DNA of 20,456 nt from JAICLL01 sp035252155 (GCA_035252155.1 DATFDL010000147.1:1-20456); one strand, 5' to 3'. Positions 13,535 through 20,456 are shown, counted from the stretch's first letter. The notes: generated by a model from the sequence alone, not told the origin. Numbers and translations are program-made.

Positions 13535-13727
13535 TATTCCGGCTCGGCTGGCGCCCATTCGGCTGAGGCACGATCTCGAATGGAAGCTTTTTACGGCGCA
13601 GCATCTGGAGATGACGGTCGCTCACGACGTAAATAGGTTCCTGGCTGATTCGCGAGATGGGGCCCGATGCCACGAGCGCTCGCCAAACTTTATCCCAATG
13701 CTCCTGCGGAATCTTGATCGCGGGCAT
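13527..13727 (-). CDS. Small basic protein, first gene of an overlapping pair
   Basis: The 66-residue product reads MPAIKIPQEHWDKVWRALVA, then GPISRISQEPIYVVSDRHLQ, MLRRKKLPFEIVPQPNGR and a basic tail. It has a strand, a Trp-rich helix, a strand and a positively charged helix (LRRKKLPFE), so it may bind nucleic acid or a partner protein; that is inference. The frame can be extended to a GTG at 13775. ATG 13727 is chosen because the extra 16 residues look unlike folded protein, although the AAGGG before it is too close to act and only a GAG about 8 bases upstream remains. The stop is inside the next gene's first codons. Confidence 0.6.
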   Translation of the reverse strand: MPAIKIPQEHWDKVWRALVASGPISRISQEPIYVVSDRHLQMLRRKKLPFEIVPQPNGRQPSRNNG

Positions 13728-13814
13728 CCCTTGATCTCGCAAACACGCGTGTCTGGATTGGAAATCTTTCAACACCCAACTTTAACAGTCGCAAAGGATT
13801 TGGGCAATCGTGGT

Positions 13815-13848
13815 CGCTTGCACCGAACATAAACTTGATGTACAAGCG
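13815..13848. promoter_or_regulatory. Dyad overlapping a weak promoter before the Gfo/Idh gene
   Basis: CGCTTGCAC (13815-13823) and GTACAAGCG (13840-13848) match as inverted copies at 8 of 9 positions. A weak sigma-70-like pair overlaps it: TTGCAC (13818-13823), 17 bases, TACAAG (13841-13846). This would give a leader of about 65-70 bases for the gene at 13921. The gap 13728-13920 between the divergent genes holds nothing else I can support. Confidence 0.3.
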
Positions 13849-13920
13849 AGCTGGGTTCGATTCATGCGGAGTGCGCGGGCCCGAACAGATATTTCCCGAT
13901 CGAGAACGACGAGCATTGCC

Positions 13921-15258
13921 ATGACACGAAAACACAAAGACATCTCTTCGCAGCCGAGCCGCCGTGGCTTTCTAAAAACTGCCGCTTCGGCCGCGGTCGC
14001 CACGGTCGCGGCGCCGATGGTCATACCGCGACGTGTGCTCGCGGCGCCCGGCAAGCCCGGCGCGAACGACCGAATCACCGTCGGCGCGATCGGCGTCGGC
14101 GGACGGGCGAGCCTGCTGCTGCAGCAACTGCCCGAGTCGGCCGAGATCGTGGCGCTGTGCGACTGCAATCTGCCGCGGGCCGAGGCCTTTAAGGGCAAAG
14201 CGAAAAAAGAGTGGCCCGTCTATCAGGACTATCGCAAGCTGCTCGATCGTCAGGATATCGACGCGGTGATCGTGGCCACGGGCGAGTTTCAACGCGTCTT
14301 GCCGTGCATGCACGCCTGCCAGGCCGGCAAAGATATCTACGCCGAAAAGCCGCTGACGCTCTATGTGAGCGAGGGCCGGGCCCTGGTCGACGCCGTGCGC
14401 AAGACGGGCCGCGTGCTGCAAGTGGGCTCGCAGCAACGCTCGATGGCCATGAACCGTATCGCCTGCGAGCTGGTCCGTAGCGGCGGGCTAGGCAAGGTGC
14501 TGGAAGTGCGGGCGATCAACTATACCGGTGCGCAGCCCTCGCCCGACCAACCGCCGCCGGCGATGCCGGTGCCGGAGGGCCTCGATTGGAATATGTGGCT
14601 CAACCAGGCCGCCGAGCGCCCCTATCATCCCGATTGGATGGGCTGGATGCGGTGGCGCGACTTCGCCGGCGGCGAAATGACCAACTGGGGCGCGCACGGC
14701 GTCGATCAGATCCAATGGGCGCTGGGCGCGGACGACACCGGGCCAGTCAAAACATGGCCGATTGCGTTCGACACGCCCGTCAAAGCCGGGCAATTCGCAT
14801 CGGGCATCGGCATGCGCTATGCCAACGGCGTGGAGGTCAAGTTTGTCATCGAGCAGGGGCACGGCCCGATGGGCGGGGCCGTCTTCGTCTGCGAAAAGGG
14901 CAAGCTGGAGATCAATCGCAATAAGTTCACCTCGAACCCACCCGAGATTGCCGAAGAGCTGCGCAAGCAAGTCGATGTGGCGGAAGAAGAGCGGAAGTGG
15001 AGCGACCAGCTTGCGCTGTGGCAGGCGCGGTGGCACATGCAAAACTGGCTCGACTGCATCCGCAGCCGCGAGTTGCCCGTGGCCGACGTCGAGATCGGGC
15101 ATCGCTCGATCTCGGTCTGCCATTTGGCGAACATCACCCGAGCTTCAGGCCGCGAGCTGCGCTGGGATCCGATCAAGGAGCGGTTCGTCGATGATGTCGC
15201 GGCGAACGCTCTGCTCGACCGAGAGCGGCGCAAGGGGTTTGAGCTGCCGGCGGTGTAG
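13921..15258 (+). CDS. Tat-exported Gfo/Idh/MocA family oxidoreductase
   Basis: The product is 445 residues from the ATG at 13921; the frame is open from a GTG at 13810, but that part lacks signal character. The twin-arginine motif SRRGFLKT is at 13-20, followed by a hydrophobic Ala-rich stretch and a cleavage region near AAPG (41-44), so it is folded with its cofactor before export. The Rossmann segment VGAIGVGGR is at 54-62, DIDAVIVAT at 112-120, and the conserved EKP of the family at 142-144 (AEKPLT). The C-terminal substrate domain has DFAGGEMTNWGAHGVDQ (247-263) with H259 as a likely catalytic or binding residue. Planctomycetes have many such NAD(P)-dependent sugar or polyol oxidoreductases; the substrate is unknown. 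A fragment of a close relative lies at 17203-17337. Confidence 0.92.
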   Translation: MTRKHKDISSQPSRRGFLKTAASAAVATVAAPMVIPRRVLAAPGKPGANDRITVGAIGVGGRASLLLQQLPESAEIVALCDCNLPRAEAFKGKAKKEWPVYQDYRKLLDRQDIDAVIVATGEFQRVLPCMHACQAGKDIYAEKPLTLYVSEGRALVDAVRKTGRVLQVGSQQRSMAMNRIACELVRSGGLGKVLEVRAINYTGAQPSPDQPPPAMPVPEGLDWNMWLNQAAERPYHPDWMGWMRWRDFAGGEMTNWGAHGVDQIQWALGADDTGPVKTWPIAFDTPVKAGQFASGIGMRYANGVEVKFVIEQGHGPMGGAVFVCEKGKLEINRNKFTSNPPEIAEELRKQVDVAEEERKWSDQLALWQARWHMQNWLDCIRSRELPVADVEIGHRSISVCHLANITRASGRELRWDPIKERFVDDVAANALLDRERRKGFELPAV

Positions 15259-15279
15259 CGTCATCCCGGCCAAATTACC

Positions 15280-15291
15280 GGCGCGCCGGCA
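15280..15291. other. Perfect 12-base palindrome between convergent genes
   Basis: CCGGCGCGCCGG reads the same on both strands. It lies in the 135-base gap between the oxidoreductase stop (15258) and the LRR gene stop (15394). A nearby GCCGGCCGGC adds to the GC-rich symmetry. There is no loop, so it is a poor terminator; it could be a chance feature of GC-rich sequence. Confidence 0.35.
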
Positions 15292-15393
15292 ATCATAGTC
15301 GATGGGACAACCGATCGAAAGCCGGCCGGCTCGACCGCCGATGCATTTTTACTCGCGGGACTTTTTGTTCCGGTTGTTCTCGTTGAGTTCGCG

Positions 15394-17028
15394 TTACCGC
15401 GCTCTTCTAGCCACGTCGGCATCGTAACGTGCCCGCTCCAACGGCGTGAGCCATCGATGAAAGGTTGCCAAAAGCAGATGGCGATCAAGCGTGTCCTTCA
15501 GTGGCGAGTACTCCGACCGGTAATCCAGTTGAGGCTGCCAACAGATAGCGGATGTGTCGGCGTCGACGACAATGCCGGGTTTCGATTGCCGCAACGCGCG
15601 CAGAGCCGCGACGAAACGGTCACACTCGGTCTCCAACACCTCGAGCTCATCATCATGACCGCGCAGGATTGCGACGAAACGGTCACCCTCGGGCTCCAAC
15701 ACCTTGACCTCATCACCATGACCGAGCGCAATCGCCACGAGTGGGCGGGTGTCGTCGAACGAGTGCCATACCTTAAAGTGGAGCGTCTTGAGGTGCTTGA
15801 GCGCCTGCAGCGTTTCCAGCGATTCCGGCGTTGCCAATTCAAAATCGAGCGCCAGTTCCTCCAGCGGTTGCAAAGTTTTGAGGCATGCGACGTCGGCCAA
15901 TCCACCCTCGCCCACGAGCACACCGCGCAGGCCGAGCGACCGCAAACGCGGGAACGTGGCGAGATGGCGAAGATCCTCCTCGCTTACCTGACAGGAATCC
16001 AGGTCGATGGTTTCCAGATTCGGCAGCGCGGGCAAGTGGGTGAACAGCGACGGCTGGTCGCCAAAAGCGGAGTCGAAACTGAGCGACTTGAGGTGCTTCA
16101 GACCGGCGAGACAGGCCAGGCTCTCGGCGGCGATCTCCGTGCCTTCCATGTGCAGGCGTTCTAGCCGAGGCATCTTGCCGATCGCTACAAGACAATCGTG
16201 TGCCAATTGCTTTGCGTCGCCCTCGCTGTTCCATCTCTTCGTATAGATGCGCAGCTCCCGAAGTTGTCGCATCTCGTCGAGTGCTTCGATCATCGCAGGG
16301 GTCAAGCGGTCGACGCTGAGGGATAATTCGCGAAGTTGTCGCATGTCGCTGAGTGCTTCGATCATCGCAGGGGTCAAGCGATCGCCTCCAAGGGACAAAG
16401 ATCGTAGCTTGGGCAGCCGCGAGATTCGCAGGAGATGGCCTTCGACCGTGGCGCCGTAGCGTTCGACGTCTTTCGTACCGATGCGTGCGCCGATGATGTA
16501 GCGACGGAGACGATCGGCGCCGACAAGATCGAGCCATTCGGGACCGGTGCGTTCCAGCCAGACCTTTGTAAAGGGCTCGTCCGAAAATGCGGTGAGCAGC
16601 GGATCCTGCACATCGGCCCGGTTGCGCGCATTGGAATACCAACCGCAACAGGCGGCCGCGAGCGCGACGGCGACGAACATGGCCCGCAGGCTCCAGCGAA
16701 ATCCTGGCCGGTAGCGGCGCAAAGCCCATTCGCAGGACGCGGCCGGCGCTGCCAACGCGACGAGCCAGACCAGCAGATTCGCGGCCAACCAGCCGGCGCT
16801 AAAGTCTCCACTGTGGATGCGAGGGCTAAAAGACCCCAGACCTGCGATGTTGTACCAGTGCCAGACGAACGGCCAACCATGGACGACTTGGGTCATTGGC
16901 TTGGCAGGGTCCCGGACGGTATCCGAGCTCAAATTGGCGAGCACGACCGGCGCGCCGATGACCACCAACACAATCAAGGTCAAGACTCGCGGGCGGTAGT
17001 GCCAGAGCGCTGGAAGTTTCGATCGCAT
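15394..17028 (-). CDS. Membrane-anchored leucine-rich-repeat protein
   Basis: The 544-residue product has three hydrophobic segments, about 14-31, 82-98 and 113-131. The last is FRWSLRAMFVAVALAAACCGW, of the FxxSLRAMF type frequent in planctomycete membrane proteins. From about residue 195 to 430 it carries leucine-rich repeats with a period near 24 residues, such as LPKLRSLSLGGDRLTPAMIEAL, MRQLRELSLSVDRLTPAMIEAL, LKHLKSLSFDSA, LPNLETIDLDSCQVSEEDL and FPRLRSLGLRG. These form a curved binding surface in the cytoplasm or outside, orientation unknown. The C-terminal part has a near-duplicated 21-residue segment. GGAAG lies 6 bases before the ATG. Partners are unknown; LRR proteins usually bind other proteins. 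Two internal tandem duplications are visible in the DNA. Confidence 0.85.
   Translation of the reverse strand: MRSKLPALWHYRPRVLTLIVLVVIGAPVVLANLSSDTVRDPAKPMTQVVHGWPFVWHWYNIAGLGSFSPRIHSGDFSAGWLAANLLVWLVALAAPAASCEWALRRYRPGFRWSLRAMFVAVALAAACCGWYSNARNRADVQDPLLTAFSDEPFTKVWLERTGPEWLDLVGADRLRRYIIGARIGTKDVERYGATVEGHLLRISRLPKLRSLSLGGDRLTPAMIEALSDMRQLRELSLSVDRLTPAMIEALDEMRQLRELRIYTKRWNSEGDAKQLAHDCLVAIGKMPRLERLHMEGTEIAAESLACLAGLKHLKSLSFDSAFGDQPSLFTHLPALPNLETIDLDSCQVSEEDLRHLATFPRLRSLGLRGVLVGEGGLADVACLKTLQPLEELALDFELATPESLETLQALKHLKTLHFKVWHSFDDTRPLVAIALGHGDEVKVLEPEGDRFVAILRGHDDELEVLETECDRFVAALRALRQSKPGIVVDADTSAICWQPQLDYRSEYSPLKDTLDRHLLLATFHRWLTPLERARYDADVARRAR
15608..15733. repeat. Tandem 63-base duplication inside the LRR gene
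   Basis: GCGACGAAACGG begins at 15608 and again at 15671. The two 63-base units are near copies with scattered changes. They encode the paired 21-residue segments around GDRFVAIL and CDRFVAAL (about residues 437-478). The unit is in frame, so the protein was lengthened by slippage or unequal crossover. Confidence 0.7.
16259..16384. repeat. Tandem 72-base duplication encoding one LRR unit
   Basis: Bases 16259-16312 and 16331-16384 match at about 50 of 54 positions at an offset of 72 bases, which equals one 24-residue leucine-rich repeat. Both code for RLTPAMIEAL plus MRQLREL. High DNA identity indicates a recent gain of a repeat unit. Confidence 0.75.
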
Positions 17029-17202
17029 TCGCTGCTTCCGGGGGCGCCGTGTTGGATTCCAATGAACCCAAGTCTAACGCGCCCTCCTTACTGCTTGCCA
17101 CTGGACAGAAGAGAAGGTGATCGAGACATCACTCGCCTGTCTCGCCAACGGCCGGGCGCGAGGCGGGGAACAGCACCGACGACGACCCCGGCTTTCCCGA
17201 GA

Positions 17203-17337
17203 ACGCCGAACCTGTCTGAGATTGCCGAAGAGCTGCGCAAGCAAGTCAAGGTGGCAGAAGAAGAGCGGAAGTGGAGCGACCAGCTTGCCCTTTGGCAGGC
17301 GCGGTGGCACATACAAAACTTTCAAGGAGCGAGATAA
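17203..17337 (+). pseudogene. Fragment of a Gfo/Idh/MocA oxidoreductase gene
   Basis: Bases 17218-17320 match 14944-15046 of the intact oxidoreductase at 97 of 103 positions without gaps. Of the six differences, three are synonymous, two fall in one codon (D to K), and one changes M to I. The reading frame is kept: EIAEELRKQVKVAEEERKWS, then DQLALWQARWHIQN, and then FQGAR and a stop at 17337. The upstream side (PNLSE against NPPE) shows weaker likeness to about 17203. The mainly silent changes suggest descent from a functional paralogue rather than a fresh copy of the neighbour. No start or Rossmann part is present. Confidence 0.8.
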
Positions 17338-17515
17338 GACTTGTCACAAGGATAAACTCGAGAAGCGGTACGGCGCGGCCGCGCCAGTCGTGAGGAAGAT
17401 GGCGGATCACGATGACAACCGTCAATAAGACGGCGATGCCAGCTTGGATTCGGAAGATCGCACCGAGTCGTAGGTCGAACCGTCGTCGGCTGGTGAACCC
17501 AGAAGGACTGTGCAT
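17330..17515 (-). pseudogene. Possible truncated small membrane protein gene
   Basis: A minus-strand frame from the ATG at 17515 reads MHSPSGFTSRRRFDLRLGAI, then FRIQAGIAVLLTVVIVI and LLEFILVTSLISLLESF. It is a basic start followed by two hydrophobic stretches, reminiscent of short planctomycete membrane proteins. It then runs on into the antisense of the Gfo/Idh fragment (stop at 17246), so its natural end seems lost. It may be a broken gene or a chance open frame; no good ribosome site is seen. Confidence 0.3.
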
Positions 17516-17524
17516 AGCGCCACT

Positions 17525-18490
17525 CTATGCATTCTTCCCGCAAAGTTCACGCACCAGAGCCACGTTAGCGCCCACCTGGTCGCCGAACTGCTGATACATG
17601 CCGACGATCAGGGCATCGGTCGGCTTGATGTTGTCTAACGCCGTTTGAAACGCACTGCGGACCTCGGCAGGCGTGCTCACCCGCCGGCCAGCGGCCAGCA
17701 CCTTGTAGGCCAGGCAGGGCTTCTTGATCGACTGAATCACTTTGAACATCCGCGGAGGGTCGGAGGGTAGATAGATTTCACCCAGCGGCAGATCGCTGCC
17801 AAGCAGTTTGCGGAGCTCGTCCTTGGGTCGCGTCAAGTAATACAGACAGCACATGAAGTAATCGACATCCCAATCCTGGTCGTTGGCCAGCGCCAGTAGC
17901 TCGGGATTGTGCGCCGACAAGCCCACCAGCACGCCTTGGTCGCGAATCCGCTTGAGCAGATCGGTGAGCGTGCTGAGCTTGCCTTGGCGATGCAGTTTCT
18001 CGGCCAGGGCGCCGTGCGGAGCAATGCCGATCGGGTGTCGCTTCGCCACTTCGTCGATGAAATGCGGTTTTTCGTCCCAGTCGGGCTTGCCCAGGCAGAG
18101 CCAATTGAGCTTGCCGCCCGACTGGCGATGGCGATCGAGATCGGCCAGCGTCCGCTCGGCGAAGCTGTTCTGCCAGGTATTGATGCCGGCCTGCTGGGCG
18201 CGATCGAGCAGTTGTTGCACATGATCGGGCGTGTGCCAATCGATCATGTGCTGGCTGAGATGCTTGTTGAAGTGCGAATGCCCGTAGATCGGATTTCCGC
18301 CCAGAATAAGGCGGGTCACCGCATGCGGCCCAAGCTGGATGGTCGGCAGCGGCGCGGACGCGGAACTTTCGGCGGCCGCGGCTGGCGCCAGCGCGGCGAC
18401 GCCGGCCGCCAGGCCCGCCGCTTGTTGTAGGAAATCGCGCCGAGTGGCGGAAGCCGGTGCTTCAGAAGACGCTCGATTGCCGCGGCTCAT
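17525..18490 (-). CDS. Tat-exported aldo/keto reductase-like TIM-barrel protein
   Basis: The 321-residue product starts with a twin-arginine signal: RRDFLQQAAGLAAGVAAL (17-34) with R17 and R18 and an Ala-rich cleavage zone near 40. The mature part begins IQLGPHAVTRLILGGNPIYG, like the first strand of aldo/keto-reductase-type barrels, followed by HTPDHVQQLLDRAQQAGINT and a series of beta-alpha units (GVLVGLSAHNPELLALA, DVDYFMCCLYYL, PCLAYKVLAAGR). The usual AKR catalytic Asp-Tyr-Lys-His set cannot be placed with confidence, so the reaction is unknown; it may be a non-redox relative. GGAG lies 6 bases before the ATG. It is transcribed away from the VWA gene. Confidence 0.75.
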   Translation of the reverse strand: MSRGNRASSEAPASATRRDFLQQAAGLAAGVAALAPAAAAESSASAPLPTIQLGPHAVTRLILGGNPIYGHSHFNKHLSQHMIDWHTPDHVQQLLDRAQQAGINTWQNSFAERTLADLDRHRQSGGKLNWLCLGKPDWDEKPHFIDEVAKRHPIGIAPHGALAEKLHRQGKLSTLTDLLKRIRDQGVLVGLSAHNPELLALANDQDWDVDYFMCCLYYLTRPKDELRKLLGSDLPLGEIYLPSDPPRMFKVIQSIKKPCLAYKVLAAGRRVSTPAEVRSAFQTALDNIKPTDALIVGMYQQFGDQVGANVALVRELCGKNA

Positions 18491-18616
18491 AGATGTCTCC
18501 TTGCCAGGTAATAGTTCGGCCTCTGCTGTTGTACAATGTTCGCGTGTGCTTTGTCACAGCTAAGAATTACGACCGGTCGTTGCTGACGGTTTCGGCCAGA
18601 ACTCTCACGAGCTCTT

Positions 18617-18672
18617 CCCTGAATCCCGACCCCTGAATCCCGACCCCTGCTTTTCGACCCCTGCCCCCTGCT
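18617..18672. repeat. Four phased 14-base units before the VWA gene
   Basis: The unit CCCTGAATCCCGAC is exact at 18617-18630 and 18631-18644. It is followed by CCCTGCTTTTCGAC (18645-18658) and a degenerate CCCTGCCCCCTGCT (18659-18672). Each unit begins with CCCTG, in register every 14 bases. The array ends 11 bases before the VWA start codon, so it lies in the leader and promoter zone of that gene. The rest of the gap 18491-18683 shows no gene. Confidence 0.75.
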
Positions 18673-18683
18673 ACCATAACGGC

Positions 18684-20456
18684 ATGAACGGCACATTGCC
18701 ACCATGGCTGGAACGCTGGCTCGACGTGCCGGCCGCCGGCTCGGGCGAGGGAACCGCCTGGACGCTCGACGACCGCTGGAACTGGGCGCCTTGGGCCACG
18801 TTGGTCTTCGTCGGTCTGGCGGCGGCCTGGGTGCTGTTCTGGTACGCCCGTGAAGTGGCGACCGCGGGCCGATCATGGCGACTGCTCCTGGCGACGATTC
18901 GGCTGACGCTGGTCGGGCTGCTGCTGTTCATGCTGGCCGAGTTCGTGCTGTCGCTCAACCGCACCGGCCTGCCTTACGTGGTCGTGCTGCTCGACGATTC
19001 GGCCAGCATGAGCACGGTCGATCGCTACGAAGATAAAAAACTGGCCAAGACCGTGGCCACGCGCATCGAGACGGCGGGTCTCAGCGAAGCCACGCGGCTG
19101 AATCTGGGCAAGTGCTTGTTGTCGGCAAATGACGGCGATCTGCTGGCGGCCATCGCCCGCCGCTTTAAGCTCAAGACGTACTTTGTGTCGGCGGCGGCCC
19201 GTCCGCAAGCGGGCGACCCCGCCGACGTGGCCAAAGCGGTCGAAGCATTGGAAGCGACGGGCGAATCGAGCCGACTGGGCCAAGCCGTCGAAACCGTGCT
19301 CGACGACTTCCGCGGCAACCTGCCCAGCGCCATCGTCCTGCTGAGCGACGGCATCAATACCGAGGGAGACACGCTCGCCGACGCGGCGGCCCAGGCGCGT
19401 CGCAAGGGCGTGCCGCTGTTTACCGTGGCGCTGGGCAGCGAAACACCCATCCGCGATCTTGAGTTGAGCGACCTGCTCGTCGACGAAGTGGTGTTTGTCG
19501 ATGACGTGGTGAATTTTGATTTCAAGGTGATGGGCACGGGGCTTGAAGGCCGGCAAGTGTCCGTCGTGCTGCGCCGGAAGGGCGAGCAAGCGCCGCTGGC
19601 CGAGACCACCGTCACCATCGCCGCCGATGGGCAGCCGCAGCGGGTGCGGCTGCCGTATCGCCCCACCGAGGTCGGCGATTTTGATTATGTTGTCGAGATC
19701 GATCCGCTCGCCGAAGAGAACCAGCGCGACAACAACCGCGAACAACGCCGCGTGAGCGTTCGCGATGAGCAAGTGCGCGTGCTGCTCGTGCAGTCGTATC
19801 CGAGCTATGAGTTCCGGTATTTGAAAAACCTGCTGGAGCGAGACAAAACGGTGCGGGTGCGAACGGTTTTGCAGGAAGCCGATCCGGAATACGTGCAGCT
19901 CGACGAGACGGCTTTGGCGGTGTTTCCCGTGCGGCGAGATGAATTGTTCGAGTACGACGTGGTGATCTTCGGCGATGTCAATCCGGCGTTTCTCAGCCCG
20001 TCGGCGCTGGAAAACATCGTGGCGTTTGTCGAAGAGAAAGGCGGCGGAGTGATTTTCATTTCGGGGCCGCTGTATACGCCGCTGGAGTACCGCGACACGG
20101 CGCTGGCCGAGCTGCTGCCCATCGAGTTTGCCGGGGCGGTGGGGGCCGATCCGGGCCGGGTGGTCAACGAGCCGTTTCAGTTGCAGCCGACGGAGCTGGG
20201 CTTGACCGGCCCCACGATGCAATTGGGCGATACGCCCGCCGAAACGATTGAGATCTGGCGCAAGCTGCCGTCGCTCTATTGTTTTTTCGAGGCGCCGGCG
20301 CTGAAACCGGCCGCCCGTGTGTGGGCCGAGCATCCGCTGCGCGGCGCCACCGACGGCCGACGCCTGCCGTTGGCGGCCATGCAATACGTAGGTTCGGGCA
20401 AGGTGGTCTTTCACGCCACCGACGAAACCTGGCGCTGGCGGTTCCGCGTGGGCGAT
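18684..20456 (+). CDS. von Willebrand factor A membrane protein, 3' end outside the window
   Basis: The frame is open from the ATG at 18684 to the right edge: 591 residues, no stop. Two membrane helices lie at about 36-55 and 65-92. The VWA domain follows, with a metal-site DDSAS at 104-108 (DxSxS) and LLSDG at 219-223 carrying the third acidic position. The Thr of the site appears to be replaced in GESSRLGQAV (193-201). After about 260 come beta-rich segments (DLLVDEVVFVDDVVNFDF, RLPYRPTEVGDFDYVV). A flavodoxin or glutamine-amidotransferase-like part follows, with VRVLLVQSYPSYEFRYLKN (365-383) and YDVVIFGDVN (424-433). Such proteins often sit near MoxR ATPases and DUF58 proteins; neither is in view. 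No clear ribosome site precedes the ATG. Confidence 0.85.
   Translation, partial: MNGTLPPWLERWLDVPAAGSGEGTAWTLDDRWNWAPWATLVFVGLAAAWVLFWYAREVATAGRSWRLLLATIRLTLVGLLLFMLAEFVLSLNRTGLPYVVVLLDDSASMSTVDRYEDKKLAKTVATRIETAGLSEATRLNLGKCLLSANDGDLLAAIARRFKLKTYFVSAAARPQAGDPADVAKAVEALEATGESSRLGQAVETVLDDFRGNLPSAIVLLSDGINTEGDTLADAAAQARRKGVPLFTVALGSETPIRDLELSDLLVDEVVFVDDVVNFDFKVMGTGLEGRQVSVVLRRKGEQAPLAETTVTIAADGQPQRVRLPYRPTEVGDFDYVVEIDPLAEENQRDNNREQRRVSVRDEQVRVLLVQSYPSYEFRYLKNLLERDKTVRVRTVLQEADPEYVQLDETALAVFPVRRDELFEYDVVIFGDVNPAFLSPSALENIVAFVEEKGGGVIFISGPLYTPLEYRDTALAELLPIEFAGAVGADPGRVVNEPFQLQPTELGLTGPTMQLGDTPAETIEIWRKLPSLYCFFEAPALKPAARVWAEHPLRGATDGRRLPLAAMQYVGSGKVVFHATDETWRWRFRVGD

Larger units (their letters stand above)
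17029..17524. other. Gap of about 500 bases with gene remnants only
   Basis: Between the LRR start (17028) and the aldo/keto-like gene end (17525) I see no complete gene. The stretch holds a decayed fragment of a Gfo/Idh gene (17203-17337, +) and a questionable membrane reading frame (17330-17515, -). Bases 17029-17200 show nothing I can name. No insertion-sequence ends or target duplications were recognised. Confidence 0.6.

Noticed and set aside
17029..17337. An insertion sequence bringing the oxidoreductase fragment
   Set aside because: No transposase frame, terminal inverted repeats or target duplications could be seen around it.
18617..18672. The 14-base units as a CRISPR array
   Set aside because: The units are contiguous with no spacers, are too short, and no cas gene is nearby.
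18873..20414. A 513-residue minus-strand open frame opposite the VWA gene
   Set aside because: It is rich in Arg, His, Gln and Ala with no domain pattern and no ribosome site. It is the mirror of GC-rich codons of the VWA gene, whose motifs are clear.

Overview
The window looks like a chromosomal segment of a planctomycete (Planctomycetota, probably the Pirellulales side). The support is a protein-level style rather than a marker gene. There is a giant exported protease with an N-terminal LEPR-XLL-like motif and a DUF4214 C-terminus. There are two exported enzymes with twin-arginine signals of the RRxFL type, one in the Gfo/Idh/MocA family. A leucine-rich-repeat membrane protein carries the FxxSLRAMF membrane segment common in these bacteria. 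Most genes are GC-rich. No rRNA, tRNA, CRISPR array, transposase or phage gene was seen.

Layout. Positions 144-2488 (+) hold a housekeeping run: yicC, guanylate kinase (gmk), RNA polymerase omega (rpoZ) and a stand-alone phosphopantothenoylcysteine decarboxylase (CoaC). Next come an intergenic block of palindromic repeats (2497-2664), a small exported protein (-) and ATP sulfurylase (sat, -). Positions 4859-6045 (+) hold a tiny membrane protein coupled to a D-2-hydroxyacid dehydrogenase. Positions 6120-9770 (-) encode the 1216-residue subtilase. Then follow (+) a small exported Arg/Pro-rich protein, a universal stress protein and an unknown exported protein; and (-) a DUF3309 membrane peptide, a PRC-barrel exported protein and an overlapping pair of small unknown genes. 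The last third has a Tat-exported Gfo/Idh/MocA oxidoreductase (+), the LRR membrane protein (-), a roughly 500-base stretch with a decayed fragment of a Gfo/Idh gene, a Tat-exported aldo/keto-reductase-like protein (-), and the first 591 residues of a von Willebrand factor A membrane protein that runs off the right edge (+).

How the genes work together. The first cluster links nucleotide metabolism, transcription and CoA synthesis, an arrangement common in bacteria (gmk-rpoZ-coa). The rest are mostly single genes or pairs, many with good Shine-Dalgarno sequences, separated by 100-250 base gaps rich in inverted repeats.

The most unusual items are the following. (1) A REP-like inverted-repeat element occurs at two distant intergenic sites. 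(2) A 103-base, roughly 94% identical fragment of the Gfo/Idh gene lies beyond the LRR gene in the same orientation. (3) A translationally coupled pair of small genes of unknown function lies at 13241-13727. (4) Four phased 14-base units sit directly before the VWA gene. I did not find a convincing multi-gene novel defence or biosynthetic system here.
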